From: Streptomonospora alba
Lineage (GTDB): Bacteria; Actinomycetota; Actinomycetes; Streptosporangiales; Streptosporangiaceae
DNA length: 64,000 bases
Direction of reading: 5' to 3'
NCBI RefSeq assembly: GCF_000826685.1
Contig: NZ_JROO01000029.1
Location: 1-64,000 of the forward strand
Under the pieces are notes generated by a model. The model worked only from the letters and a program-made list of their open reading frames with translations, did no database searches and was not told the origin of the DNA. This document shows, piece after piece, positions 16,312 to 24,923 of this stretch; the stretch's first letter is position 1, and the number at the start of each line of letters is the position of its first letter. The translations under genes and the position numbers were made by a program.

Positions 16312-16638
16312 TCAGGACGCCGGGCCTTCGCTGTGGTCGCCGGCCCTGGCCGAACCGCCGCGCTCCTGGTCGTTCAGCCGGGGGGAGGCCTCAGGCGGAG
16401 GCGCGGCGCCGCGACGGTGGCCGTGTTGCGAGCAACCGCGGCAGTGGTGATGGAACTGGACGTGGCCGATGGTTCCCGCCTGTACCGCCGTTCCCGTCAC
16501 TACGCCGTCTACCGAGTTACGGGTTCCGCTGGGGTCCGCGCGGGGTGTGCGGTTTATGCGGCGTTGAACGACGTTCAACAGGATTCCCGCGAATCCCCAC
16601 CCCAGCCTGGCTAAAAACGTCGATACCCCAGCGGCCAC
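16312..16638 (-). CDS. Small protein with RHIM-like (BASS-type) amyloid motif
   Basis: A 108-residue reading frame. A hydrophobic N-terminus (VSTFLARLGWGFAGILLNVV) precedes a basic linker and the motif NSVDGVVTGTAVQAGTI (residues 41-57) followed by GHVQFHHH. This aligns with the motif in the protein at 15018 (N-x-x-x-G-x-V-x-G-T-x-x-Q-A-x-T-I) and keeps the VQAG core of RHIM-like amyloids. GTG 16638 has no good ribosome site. The open frame continues upstream to 16719 and adds VDILLIAV, which would lengthen the hydrophobic helix, so the true start may be upstream with a non-standard codon, or the gene may be decaying. The opposite strand also has an open frame here, but only the minus frame shows a recognisable motif. 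Confidence 0.55.
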   Translation of the reverse strand: MAAGVSTFLARLGWGFAGILLNVVQRRINRTPRADPSGTRNSVDGVVTGTAVQAGTIGHVQFHHHCRGCSQHGHRRGAAPPPEASPRLNDQERGGSARAGDHSEGPAS

Positions 16639-17067
16639 CGCTATGAGGAGAATGTCTACGGGGTGGAGGTTCTGATTTTGGGCAGGGGATGCTAGCAGTG
16701 TATGGCTATGTAAAACGAGCTAAACATCCCTGGTGCCATTATCTGCTTCCGCGGATTCTCCCTCTGCGTCCCGGTAGGGGCGGGTGCTCTCTCCGGGCAC
16801 GTCCAGACGACGGCGGATTCTATCAGTCGTATGCCGCAGGCGCGGAACCGCGTGGACATGCGCCCGCGCTCGCCGAAGAGCAGCGCCGGTCCCCGGTGGT
16901 GGCAGAGCGTCCGGTTCCTACGGGCGGGGATCGCCGAGCCGACGGCGTGTCCGGACCGCTCCCGCCACTTTCATCTTATATCAGATCCGCGCACCTCATG
17001 AGGAACCGAAAACCGCTCCATACTTGCTGCCGTGCGGACCGGATCGACGAACGACGGGGGAGCGGAA
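16639..17067. other. Gene-free, locally AT-richer region upstream of the rifampin phosphotransferase
   Basis: About 430 bp without a supportable gene. The part near 16670-16745 is unusually AT-rich for this window (runs such as gtaaaacgagctaaac). A short palindrome CCTCATGAGG (16994-17003) and a TATATC-like -10 near 16977 lie before the downstream gene. I see no convincing copy of the rifamycin-associated element, but I cannot search for it rigorously. Confidence 0.4.
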
Positions 17068-19674
17068 TTGCGCTATGTGATGGATTTCGAGCAGATCGAC
17101 GCGACGAACGCCGCGGACGTCGGCGGAAAGGGGGCGCTGCTGGGCGAGTTGTCGCGGATCGCCGGTATCCGCGTGCCGGACGGCTTCTGCATCACGACGG
17201 ACGCATTCAGAGGGATCGTCGCCGAGGAACCGTCGATCGGTGCCCGGTTCGATCTGCTGTCGCGCGTGGAACCGGGCGACCGCGCGGCGATCCGCACCCT
17301 GAGTGCCGATATACGACGCAGCATCGAAGGCGTCGCGGTGCCCGAGGCCCTTGCGGCGGCGATCAGCGAAGCGCTCGCCCGGTTCGGGGAGCACACCTCA
17401 TACGCGGTGCGGTCCAGCGCGACCGCCGAGGACCTGCCGACCGCGTCCTTCGCCGGCCAGCAGGACTCCTACCTGAACATCACGGGTCCGGCGGCGGTCC
17501 TTCGGCACGTCCGGCGGTGCTGGGCCTCGCTGTTCACCGAGCGGGCGGTGACCTACCGTCTCCGCAACGGCTTCGACCACCGGGACACGGGAATGGCCGT
17601 GGTCGTACAGCAGATGGTGTTCCCGGACGCGGCCGGGACCCTGTTCACCGCAGACCCGGTGACCTCGAACCGCACAACCGCCACTGTGGAAGCCGGCTGG
17701 GGGCTCGGGGAGGCGCTCGTCTCCGGGCTGGTCTCCGGTGACGTCTACACGGTGCGCGACGACCAGGTCGTCTCCACCGCGCTCGCCACCAAGGCCCGGT
17801 TCGTGCAGGCGTCGCCGGGAGGCGGTACCCGTGACGCACCGATCGAGCCGAAGCGGCAGACGCAGCCGACTCTCACGGAATCACAGGCCGTGCACCTGGT
17901 GCGGCTGGGGCGGCGCATCGAAGCGCACTTCGAGTGGCCTCAGGACGTCGAATGGTGCCGGATCGGCGACGAGTTCCACATCGTGCAGAGCAGGCCGATC
18001 ACCACGCTGTTCCCCGTCCCCACGACCGACGACCGGGAGAACCACGTCTACGTCTCCGTCGGTCACCAGCAGATGATGACCGACGCGATGAAGCCGCTGG
18101 GGCTCTCCCTGTGGCAGCTGACGACCCCGCGGCCGATGCACGAGGCGGGTGGACGGTTGTTCGTCGACGTCGCGCCCGCCCTGGCGACGCCCGCAGGTCG
18201 CGCGAGCCTCATGGAGGGCCTGGGGAGCTCCGACCCGCTGATCGGCGACGCGCTGCGGACCGTCCTCGACCGCGGCGACTTCCTCCGCGCGCTTCCGGAG
18301 GACGATTCCACCGCCGCCCCCGCCGGTGACGGCCCCGCTCCGATCGCGACCGATCCCGACGTCGTCAGCGAGCTGATCCACCGCAACGAGGCTTCGGTCG
18401 CCGCCCTGCGCAGCGGGATCCGGAAGCTGTCCGGGCCGGAGCTGCTCGCCTTCATCCGGGCCGACATCGCGGAGCTGAAGCGCATACTTTTCGATTCGCA
18501 GAGCCTCCAGGTGGTCACGGCGGCGATGGAGGCGAGCCGGTGGCTCAATGAGCACGTGCAGGAGTGGCTGGGCGAGAAGAACGCGGCCGATGCGCTCACG
18601 CAGTCCGTCCCCCGCAACGTGACCTCCGAGATGGGGCTGGCGCTCCTCGACGTGGCGGACACCGTCCGGCCGTACTCCGACGTGGTGGCGTTCCTGCACC
18701 GTGTCGTGGACGAAAGCCGGGAGGGCGACGGCTTCCTGGACGAGATGGCCGAGCTGGCCGGCGGACCGCAAGCACGGGACGCGATCCGGGGCTATCTCGA
18801 CGCCTACGGAATGCGCTGCGTGGGCGAGATCGACATCACCAGGACACGCTGGAGCGAGCGACCCGCCGCACTCGTGCCCGCCATCCTCGGCAACGTCAAG
18901 AACTTCGATCCGGGCGAAGGGGAGCGACGCTTCGAACGAGGGCGCCGGGAGTCACGCCGGAAGGAACACGAACTGCTGGCGCGCTTGCGGGCCCTTCCCG
19001 ACGGCGAGAGCAAGGCAGAGGAGACCAGGCGGATGATCGACCGCGTGCGTACCTTCGCCGGATACCGGGAGTACCCCAAGTACGGCATGGTCAGCCGCTA
19101 CTTCGTCTACAAGCAGGCGTTGCTGCGGGAAGCCGACCGCCTCGTCCGGTCCGGCGCCCTGCGCGAGGAGGAGGACATCTTCTTCCTCCGGTTCCGGGAG
19201 CTGGAGGAAGTCGCGCGCACCGACTACGTGGACCCCCGCCTCGTTGTGGAAAGGCGGGAGGCGTTCCGTTCGCACGAGGCGCTCACCCCGCCTCGGGTCC
19301 TCACATCGGACGGCGAGGCCGTCACCGGCCGGTATCGGCGTGACGACGCCCCGCCCGGCGCACTGGCCGGCCTCCCGGTCTCGGCCGGGGCCGTCGAAGG
19401 CCGGGCCCGTGTCGTCACGGATATGGCGCAGGCCGACCTTGAGGCGGGCGACATCCTGGTCACCGCCTACACCGACCCCAGCTGGACGCCCCTGTTCGTC
19501 ACCGTCTCCGGACTGGTGACGGAGGTAGGCGGACTCATGACGCACGGGGCGGTGGTCGCGCGGGAGTACGGCCTGCCGGCCGTCGTGGGGGTGGAGCAGG
19601 CCACCCGCACGATCCCGGACGGGCAGCGGATCCGCGTGCACGGAACCGACGGGTACGTCGAGATCCTCACGTGA
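17068..19674 (+). CDS. rph: Rifampin phosphotransferase (PEP synthase-like)
   Basis: An 868-residue three-domain protein of the rifampin phosphotransferase family. The N-terminal ATP-grasp domain contains VGGKGALLGELSRI, VRSSATAEDLPTASFAGQQ and EAGWGLGEALVSG. A long central rifamycin-binding domain follows. The C-terminal swivelling domain carries GGLMTHGAVVAREYG with H826, equivalent to the phospho-carrier histidine (His825 in the Listeria enzyme). It would inactivate rifamycins by phosphorylation using ATP. TTG 17068 is chosen because GGGGGAG lies 5 nt upstream and LRYVMDFEQID aligns with the family start (MxRYVLxFxEI); GTG 17032 would add 12 residues without a ribosome site. It is monocistronic and ends at a hairpin shared with a convergent MFS gene. 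Confidence 0.87.
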   Translation: MRYVMDFEQIDATNAADVGGKGALLGELSRIAGIRVPDGFCITTDAFRGIVAEEPSIGARFDLLSRVEPGDRAAIRTLSADIRRSIEGVAVPEALAAAISEALARFGEHTSYAVRSSATAEDLPTASFAGQQDSYLNITGPAAVLRHVRRCWASLFTERAVTYRLRNGFDHRDTGMAVVVQQMVFPDAAGTLFTADPVTSNRTTATVEAGWGLGEALVSGLVSGDVYTVRDDQVVSTALATKARFVQASPGGGTRDAPIEPKRQTQPTLTESQAVHLVRLGRRIEAHFEWPQDVEWCRIGDEFHIVQSRPITTLFPVPTTDDRENHVYVSVGHQQMMTDAMKPLGLSLWQLTTPRPMHEAGGRLFVDVAPALATPAGRASLMEGLGSSDPLIGDALRTVLDRGDFLRALPEDDSTAAPAGDGPAPIATDPDVVSELIHRNEASVAALRSGIRKLSGPELLAFIRADIAELKRILFDSQSLQVVTAAMEASRWLNEHVQEWLGEKNAADALTQSVPRNVTSEMGLALLDVADTVRPYSDVVAFLHRVVDESREGDGFLDEMAELAGGPQARDAIRGYLDAYGMRCVGEIDITRTRWSERPAALVPAILGNVKNFDPGEGERRFERGRRESRRKEHELLARLRALPDGESKAEETRRMIDRVRTFAGYREYPKYGMVSRYFVYKQALLREADRLVRSGALREEEDIFFLRFRELEEVARTDYVDPRLVVERREAFRSHEALTPPRVLTSDGEAVTGRYRRDDAPPGALAGLPVSAGAVEGRARVVTDMAQADLEAGDILVTAYTDPSWTPLFVTVSGLVTEVGGLMTHGAVVAREYGLPAVVGVEQATRTIPDGQRIRVHGTDGYVEILT

Positions 19675-19855
19675 ACCGCCGGAGCGGGCCCGCCACCGGA
19701 CCGAGGGCGGGTCGCAATCGGGGACGGGGCCGCGGCAGCCGAGCACCGAGCACACACCGTCCGTTCGGCAGGCGGTGACGGATTCGGTGATGGCCTCCAG
19801 GCCCTCGTCGAGCCGCCTCAGGACCGCGAACCCTGTCCGTCCGCGGCCTCGGGGG

Positions 19856-19887
19856 CGCCCGGCCGGCACGGAACGGCCGGCCGGGCG
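19856..19887. terminator. Bidirectional hairpin terminator
   Basis: A perfect 12-bp stem (CGCCCGGCCGGC pairing with GCCGGCCGGGCG) around an 8-nt loop lies between the convergent rph and MFS genes. It is a strong candidate factor-independent terminator serving both directions. Confidence 0.6.
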
Positions 19888-19915
19888 GGGATCCGCAGGG
19901 GGAGCGGGGAAACCC

Positions 19916-21091
19916 TCATCGAGCGGGTGTCCGTATCCACGCTGCTGCGGCGGCGACGGCCGCGCCGGTGACCATGGCGATTCCGGACCAGGTGAAGGCG
20001 CCGCCGACTCCGATGGATCGGACCACGGGCTGGGCGGCCAGCGGCGAGAGGAACTGGCCGAGGAAGATCGCGGCGACGAGTCCGCTGAGGATTCGGCCGC
20101 GCCAGGCGGGCGGGGCGAGCTCGGACAGGCGCAGGGTGAGGTTGGGGACGGCGAACCCGACACCGGCGCCGCCGACGAGCAGCCCGGCCGCGGCGCCCCA
20201 GGCCGTGCCGGTGCTGCCGACCAGCAGCCAGCCCGCGCCGAGCAGCGCGATGCTGACCGTCGTAGTCGTGGCGGAATCCAGTCGCCTGCGCAGCGCCGGG
20301 AAGGCGAACGCGCCGAGGGTGCTGGTCAGCGTGCTCGCGGCGACGACGACCCCCACGAGGGCGGGCCCGATGCCGAGGCTCTCCAGCAGGAACGGAACCT
20401 GCGTCGGCGCCATGTAGAACGCCATGGTCGCGCCGAGTGCCAGAGCGTAGATGCCGAGCATGCGGCCGGTCACCGCCCGCCCGCGGTCGGCGGCCACCGT
20501 GGGAGCGTCCCGCGGCCCGTCCCGTACGGCGAGGACCGCGAACAGCGCGACCACGGCCGCCAGGCTGTAGAGCCAGAACGGCACCTTCCAGCCGATCGTC
20601 GCGAGCACTCCGGCCAGCGGCAGGAACACCACGCCGCCGAGGCTTGCGAACGCCTGCTGCAGTCCGAGGAAGGAGGCCCGCCTCGGCCCGTCGAACCAGT
20701 CGGTGATCGTCGCGCTGACCGCCGTCATGACCCCGCCGACGGCGATGCCCAGCACGGCTCTGGTCCCCAGCAGCAGGAAGAGGTCGGTCACGAAGTACCC
20801 GGCGGTTCCGCCGGCCGCATACAGCACGAGGCTGAACACGAGCAGCGGGCGGCGCCCGACGCGGTCGGCGACCAGTCCGGACACCGGCGCGCTGACGGCG
20901 ATCATGAGCGAGGTGACCGTCATCACGAGGCGGACCAGCAGGGGCGCTCCTGGCTGGGCCGCGAAGACCTGCTCCATCGTCGGAAGGCTGGGGGCGATGA
21001 GGGCCGGGGCCATGATCGTCAAGGTCGCCGCGGCGAGGATGGTGCCGCGTGCGAGGCGCTGAGGGGCCATGCGGGCGGTTTCAGTCGTCAT
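19916..21091 (-). CDS. MFS drug-efflux-type transporter
   Basis: A 391-residue, 12-helix major facilitator. The loop after helix 2 is GLVADRVGRRPLLVF, the classical motif A, and LGTRAVLGIAVGGVM resembles motif B of drug:proton antiporters. The C-terminal half repeats the pattern (GGAGVGFAVPNLTLRLSEL). ATG 21091 lies exactly 6 nt after the -10-like box of promoter element R1 and has no Shine-Dalgarno sequence, so the mRNA is probably leaderless. It would export a small hydrophobic compound. Convergence with rph is suggestive of a resistance island but proves nothing. Confidence 0.85.
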   Translation of the reverse strand: MTTETARMAPQRLARGTILAAATLTIMAPALIAPSLPTMEQVFAAQPGAPLLVRLVMTVTSLMIAVSAPVSGLVADRVGRRPLLVFSLVLYAAGGTAGYFVTDLFLLLGTRAVLGIAVGGVMTAVSATITDWFDGPRRASFLGLQQAFASLGGVVFLPLAGVLATIGWKVPFWLYSLAAVVALFAVLAVRDGPRDAPTVAADRGRAVTGRMLGIYALALGATMAFYMAPTQVPFLLESLGIGPALVGVVVAASTLTSTLGAFAFPALRRRLDSATTTTVSIALLGAGWLLVGSTGTAWGAAAGLLVGGAGVGFAVPNLTLRLSELAPPAWRGRILSGLVAAIFLGQFLSPLAAQPVVRSIGVGGAFTWSGIAMVTGAAVAAAAAWIRTPAR

Positions 21092-21097
21092 GCCGTC

Positions 21098-21133
21098 ACG
21101 ATCGCTTGGGCGCGGCCGCGTTCGCGTCGGTGA
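21098..21133 (-). promoter_or_regulatory. Promoter-like element R1 (TCACCGACGCGAA-N16-CGATCGT)
   Basis: Read on the minus strand: TCACCGACGCGAA at 21133-21121, 16 nt, CGATCGT at 21104-21098, 6 nt, then ATG 21091 of the MFS gene. The same blocks with identical spacing recur at 21930-21965, 24924-24959 and 41408-41443. The geometry suggests -35 and -10 boxes of an alternative (ECF-type) sigma factor producing a leaderless mRNA. Confidence 0.65.
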
Positions 21134-21257
21134 CGATCGCCGATGTGTTCGCCTCCGCCCGCTGCTTCGGGGCGCTGCCGGCGCCGCTCTGCACGCAGGC
21201 GGCGGGCGTGACCCGTGATCGGGGTCACGCCCGCCGCGGGCGGCTCGCCGCGGCAGG

Positions 21258-21674
21258 TCAGTTCCCGTGCTTGCCGGGTGCGGCGCTGCCGGTGTACTCG
21301 CCGAGGTCGGAGACCAGTCCGGCGATCTCGGGCATGGTGTCGTAGCGGCGCTGGTGGATCTCGGCGATCTTCGCGCCGGTCTCCGGGTCCGGGTCGTCGG
21401 TGATGTCGAACGACATGAAGGTCTCGACCAGCGGCAGCCCGATCCGGTCGGTGTGCTGGTGCGCCGGGTGGTTCATGTACTCCTCGTAGCCTTCGAGGTC
21501 CGTGAGCACGAAGACGGCGCCGTACTCGTACTCCCCGCCGAAGTCGGGGCCGACGACGAACGAGGTGACGGACGGGATGGCGCGGCCCTGGTTGCGCAGG
21601 CTCTCCAGAGCGGCCTGCTTGTCCTCCTCCGAGACGCCGGGCCTGAGGGTGAAACGGTTGCCGTGGTAGATCAT
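21258..21674 (-). CDS. Dabb-family (stress-responsive alpha/beta-barrel) protein
   Basis: A 138-residue protein. The first ~100 residues (MIYHGNRFTLRPGVSEEDKQ, then SVTSFVVGPDFGGEYEYGAVFVLTDLEGYEEYMNHPAHQ) are the dimeric alpha/beta-barrel (Dabb) fold; a short extra C-terminal helical segment follows. ATG 21674 has GGAAGGA upstream. It overlaps the stop of a small upstream ORF by 4 bp (ATGA). Promoter element R2 lies about 260 bp upstream on the same strand. Dabb proteins are small enzymes or stress proteins; the substrate is unknown. Confidence 0.82.
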   Translation of the reverse strand: MIYHGNRFTLRPGVSEEDKQAALESLRNQGRAIPSVTSFVVGPDFGGEYEYGAVFVLTDLEGYEEYMNHPAHQHTDRIGLPLVETFMSFDITDDPDPETGAKIAEIHQRRYDTMPEIAGLVSDLGEYTGSAAPGKHGN

Positions 21675-21865
21675 CGAAACGTTCCTTCCAGCGGATGGGT
21701 GTACACGCGCGAATGCGGTGAGGGGTGTCCCTCGGCGGGTCCGGGCGCGGTTCGGCTCGTGCGCACGGTGGCCGCGACCGGCTGTGCCCCGGAAGCGGGG
21801 ACGGGCGGCGGTGCGAGGGCGATGAGGACGGACGCGGCCGCGCTGAGGAACGCGGTCGTCGACAC
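21671..21865 (-). CDS. Small hydrophobic-N-terminus protein coupled to the Dabb gene
   Basis: A 64-residue frame starting at GTG 21865, with GGAGG 4 nt upstream. The N-terminus STTAFLSAAASVLIALAPPPV looks like a signal peptide or a single membrane helix; the remainder is Pro/Ser/Arg-rich. Its TGA overlaps the Dabb ATG (ATGA), a sign of translational coupling, and third codon positions are strongly G/C. It starts about 60 nt downstream of promoter element R2. No homologue is recognised; it could be a secreted peptide, a leader ORF or a gene remnant. Confidence 0.45.
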   Translation of the reverse strand: MSTTAFLSAAASVLIALAPPPVPASGAQPVAATVRTSRTAPGPAEGHPSPHSRVYTHPLEGTFR

Positions 21866-22188
21866 GATGCCTCCGTACGCTCGCGAGGCGTCGAGGCGCC
21901 CTGCCGCCGGCTGGTGTGGCCATGCCACGACGATCGCGTGGGCGTGCTCTCGCTCGCGTCGGTGAGGATCACCTACTTCGACGGCGGCGCCGCCGACCGC
22001 TCCCGGCCCCTGGCCGCCGCGACGAACGCCCGTCGCTGCGGGCCGTCGACGACGTGCACGTGGCGGACACCGACTCGGCGGCGCGGGACCCGCCACCGTT
22101 GCGGTCGGACCACCGGATCGCCGGTCCGATCGCGCTTCGGCCGACGCGCGGGACACGGCCCGCTCCCGCAAGAGCGTTCCAGCCCGCG
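21866..22188. other. Intergenic region holding promoter element R2
   Basis: About 320 bp between the LuxR stop and the small ORF upstream of the Dabb gene. Apart from element R2 I find no supportable gene. Long frames here are on strands opposite to real signals and have no ribosome site. Confidence 0.4.
21930..21965 (-). promoter_or_regulatory. Promoter-like element R2
   Basis: On the minus strand TCACCGACGCGAG (21965-21953), 16 nt, CGATCGT (21936-21930), 6 nt, then an ATG at 21923. The blocks match element R1. Sequence similarity extends upstream (GAAGTAGG...GAT). It is positioned to drive the small ORF and the Dabb gene. Confidence 0.65.
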
Positions 22189-24867
22189 TCACCCGAGTTC
22201 GGGCATGTCCCTGAGCTGCCTGCGCGACGTGATGCCGAGCTTGCGGAAGATGCTGCGCAGGTGGGCGTCCACCGTGCGCGGGCTGAGGAACAGGTGCGCG
22301 GCGACCTCCTTCGTCGTCGCGCCCCCAGCGACCTGGCGCGCGATGTGCATCTCCTGCATGGTCAGCCGGTCGTAGGTGTGCTCGGAACGGCTGCGCGCCA
22401 CCTCGCCGGTCGCGCGCAGCTCGTCCGCGGCTCGCCGGGCGAACGCCTCCATCCCGATCCCCGACAGCTGCTCGTGGGCGGTACGCAGGTGTTCGCGGGC
22501 GTCGCGGCGGCGGCCGGCACGGCGCAGCCACTCCCCGTAGCGCAGGTGCGCCCGCGCGAGCTCCGGCCTCAGCGGGCTCTCCGCCAGGCGCTCGACGGAC
22601 TCCCGGTAGTCGTCCTCCGCGCCGCGGACCAGAGCCCGTGCGCCCGCCGCGACGCCGAGGCCGTAGGCGGTGCCCGAGGGCGCGGTGCGCTCGAGTAGGG
22701 ACTCCAGCGCCGACTCCGCGACGGTGTTCTCGCCGCACCGCACCGCGGCCTCCACCAGTTCGGGCAGCGTGAAACCGGCCAGGAAGAGGTCGCCGCGTGC
22801 CACCGTGCGCCCGGCCGCCTCCAGTGCGGCCGGGTAGTCGCCGAGGCCGTTGTACAGCACGGCCGCGGCCCCGTCGGTGTTCGCGGCCAGCTGGCCGGCG
22901 CCCCGCCTCCGCGCTTCGGCGAACAGCTCCAGCGCCTCCTGGCGGCGGCCGCGCACCGCCGCCAGGTGCACTCGCGAATACAGCTGAGGCACATCGCCCA
23001 GGGCGTCGGCGATCGCCTCCTCCTCGGCGATCGCCGCCATCGCCCGCCCGAAGTCACCGGTCAATACCGCCGACATCGCCACCTGAGACAGGCCGAGCCG
23101 GATGGTGAGGGGCGACCCCGTGTCCCGCCCGCTCCGCACCAGCCACTCGGTGATCGCCGTGTGCAAGTCGAGGTCCCACAGTTCGCCCGCCACCATCGTG
23201 GCCAACGCCGGCACCCGGGTCCAGCCGGCGTCGTCGCCGGTGAGAACCTCGCGGAGCATCGGCACACCGGTGCGGTGGCCCTCGGTGCTCAGCAGCACCA
23301 GCGCGTCGAGGAGGTCCGGGGGGTGCGGCGCCGGCGGCGCCGCGCGGGCCGCATCGAGCATCCGGTCCATCACCCCGGCGGCCCTGCCCACGACGAGGCC
23401 CATCTCCAGCGCCGCCACGAAGGACTCGCGCGACCGTTTCGGATCACTGGCGGCGAGCCGCTGTGCGGCCCGCAGGATGAGGTCCGGCCCGCTGTCGGAC
23501 CCGTCCGCACCCCCGACGAAGGCGATCCGCCCGCGCAGCAGGTCGACGGACGCGTGCTGGAGATCGTCCAGCGTCGCGGTGTCGACGCTGGCCAGCAGGT
23601 TCGCCGCCGCGTCCGCCCCGCCCGCGTCGAGCGTGGCCCGCGCGGCCGCGATCGTGCGCTCGGTCTGCTTACCGCGGTCGTGTGACAGCGCCGCCGCGCG
23701 TTCCAGGAAGGCGGCGGCCGCCGCCACGCCCCCGCGCGCCTGCGCCCGCGCCGCCGACGACTCCAGCGCCTCCGCGACCTGTTCGTCCGGCCCGGCGGTG
23801 GCCTGAGCGCGGTGCCAGGCCTGCCGGTCCGGCGCCGTGGCCGGGTCGGTGGCATCGGCCAGCGCCCGATGCGCCGCATGGCGCCGCTCCGGATCGGCCG
23901 CACGGTATACGGCCGAGCGCGCCAGCGGGTGGCAGAACCGCGCGCGCGTGCCGAACAGCGCCAACCCGGATGCCTCGACGGCGGCGCTCGCGGCGGGAAC
24001 GTCGATGTCCGACCGCTGAGCCGCCGTCCACAGCAGGCCCGGATCCCCGGTGGGATCGGCGCTCGCGAGGATCAGCAGCAGCCGCGCGTCCAGCGGGAGT
24101 TCCGCCGTTCTGGCCTGGAAGCTCCGCTCGATCCGGTCGGCGACCGGCGAGGGTGTGGGCAGCACGAAGCCCCCGGCCTTCGGCAATTCGAGCAGGGCCA
24201 GCGGGTTTCCGCGTGCCTCGGCGAGAACGCGATCGCGCACCCGCTCGTCGAGCGTCACGGTCTTCCCCTCGGCCAGCAGCGTGCGCGCATGCGCGTCGTC
24301 CAGGCCCTCGACCGCCATCCCGGGCAGATCGTCCAGCCCTCGGGCGGTGCCCTGGTCGCGGGCCGCGAACACCATCGCGATCGGCTCCGCCGCGATGCGC
24401 CTCGCCAGGAACGTCAACGCCTTCGCCGAGGCGGCGTCCATCCAGTGCGCGTCGTCCACGACGCACAGCAGCGGACGCTCCGCCGCGGCGGCGGACAGCA
24501 GTTCGAGGGCGGCAAGGCCGACGCGGAACGGGTTCGGCGCGCCGTCGGCCAGTCCGAACGCGACCAGGAGGGAGTCCCGGTAGGGAGCCGAGACCGCGTC
24601 GAGGTGTCCCAGCACCGGGACGCACAGCTGGTGCAGCGCCGCGGACGGCAGCTCGGCCTCGAACTCCGTCCCGGATGCGCGGATGGTCTGGAACGTCTCC
24701 GGCGCCGCACGTTCGACCCGGTCCAGCAGTGCGCTCTTGCCGATTCCCGGGTCGCCGCGAAGGACGAGCGCGCCGCCCTCGCCCCTTTCGGCGGTCCCGA
24801 CGAGGGCGAGGAGGCGCTCGATCTCGTCGTGCCTGCCGACGAGCGAGCGGGGGTGCCTCGGGAGCAT
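22189..24867 (-). CDS. Large LuxR-family (LAL-type) ATPase transcriptional regulator
   Basis: An 892-residue LAL regulator. The N-terminal AAA/STAND-like ATPase has Walker A GDPGIGKSALLD (near residue 40) and Walker B LLCVVDDAHWMD. A long helical TPR-like middle region follows. The C-terminal LuxR helix-turn-helix is LTMQEMHIARQVAGGATTKE followed by LSPRTVDAHLRSIFRKLGI. It probably binds DNA in response to ligand or ATP. ATG 24867 lacks a Shine-Dalgarno sequence, but TAAAGT lies exactly 6 nt upstream, suggesting a leaderless mRNA. It is divergent from the NmrA-like gene and may regulate it or the MFS and Dabb genes downstream. Confidence 0.9.
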   Translation of the reverse strand: MLPRHPRSLVGRHDEIERLLALVGTAERGEGGALVLRGDPGIGKSALLDRVERAAPETFQTIRASGTEFEAELPSAALHQLCVPVLGHLDAVSAPYRDSLLVAFGLADGAPNPFRVGLAALELLSAAAAERPLLCVVDDAHWMDAASAKALTFLARRIAAEPIAMVFAARDQGTARGLDDLPGMAVEGLDDAHARTLLAEGKTVTLDERVRDRVLAEARGNPLALLELPKAGGFVLPTPSPVADRIERSFQARTAELPLDARLLLILASADPTGDPGLLWTAAQRSDIDVPAASAAVEASGLALFGTRARFCHPLARSAVYRAADPERRHAAHRALADATDPATAPDRQAWHRAQATAGPDEQVAEALESSAARAQARGGVAAAAAFLERAAALSHDRGKQTERTIAAARATLDAGGADAAANLLASVDTATLDDLQHASVDLLRGRIAFVGGADGSDSGPDLILRAAQRLAASDPKRSRESFVAALEMGLVVGRAAGVMDRMLDAARAAPPAPHPPDLLDALVLLSTEGHRTGVPMLREVLTGDDAGWTRVPALATMVAGELWDLDLHTAITEWLVRSGRDTGSPLTIRLGLSQVAMSAVLTGDFGRAMAAIAEEEAIADALGDVPQLYSRVHLAAVRGRRQEALELFAEARRRGAGQLAANTDGAAAVLYNGLGDYPAALEAAGRTVARGDLFLAGFTLPELVEAAVRCGENTVAESALESLLERTAPSGTAYGLGVAAGARALVRGAEDDYRESVERLAESPLRPELARAHLRYGEWLRRAGRRRDAREHLRTAHEQLSGIGMEAFARRAADELRATGEVARSRSEHTYDRLTMQEMHIARQVAGGATTKEVAAHLFLSPRTVDAHLRSIFRKLGITSRRQLRDMPELG

Positions 24868-24873
24868 GGGCCA

Positions 24874-24879
24874 ACTTTA
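24874..24879 (-). promoter_or_regulatory. Leaderless -10 box of the LuxR-family gene
   Basis: TAAAGT (consensus TANNNT) on the minus strand, 6 nt before ATG 24867, with no ribosome-binding site in between. Confidence 0.5.
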
Positions 24880-24923
24880 TGTGGCGGGGCGGTCGGCGGC
24901 GCCATCGGCGAAGTAGGCGATTG

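Noticed and set aside
16249-16614. 121-codon plus-strand frame opposite the second RHIM-like protein
   Set aside because: No ribosome site and no recognisable motif; the minus strand carries the amyloid-type motif and better codon bias.
22189-24867. LuxR-family ATPase as the NLR partner of the RHIM-like proteins
   Set aside because: It ends in a LuxR helix-turn-helix and has no N-terminal amyloid-type motif; it is a LAL transcriptional regulator.
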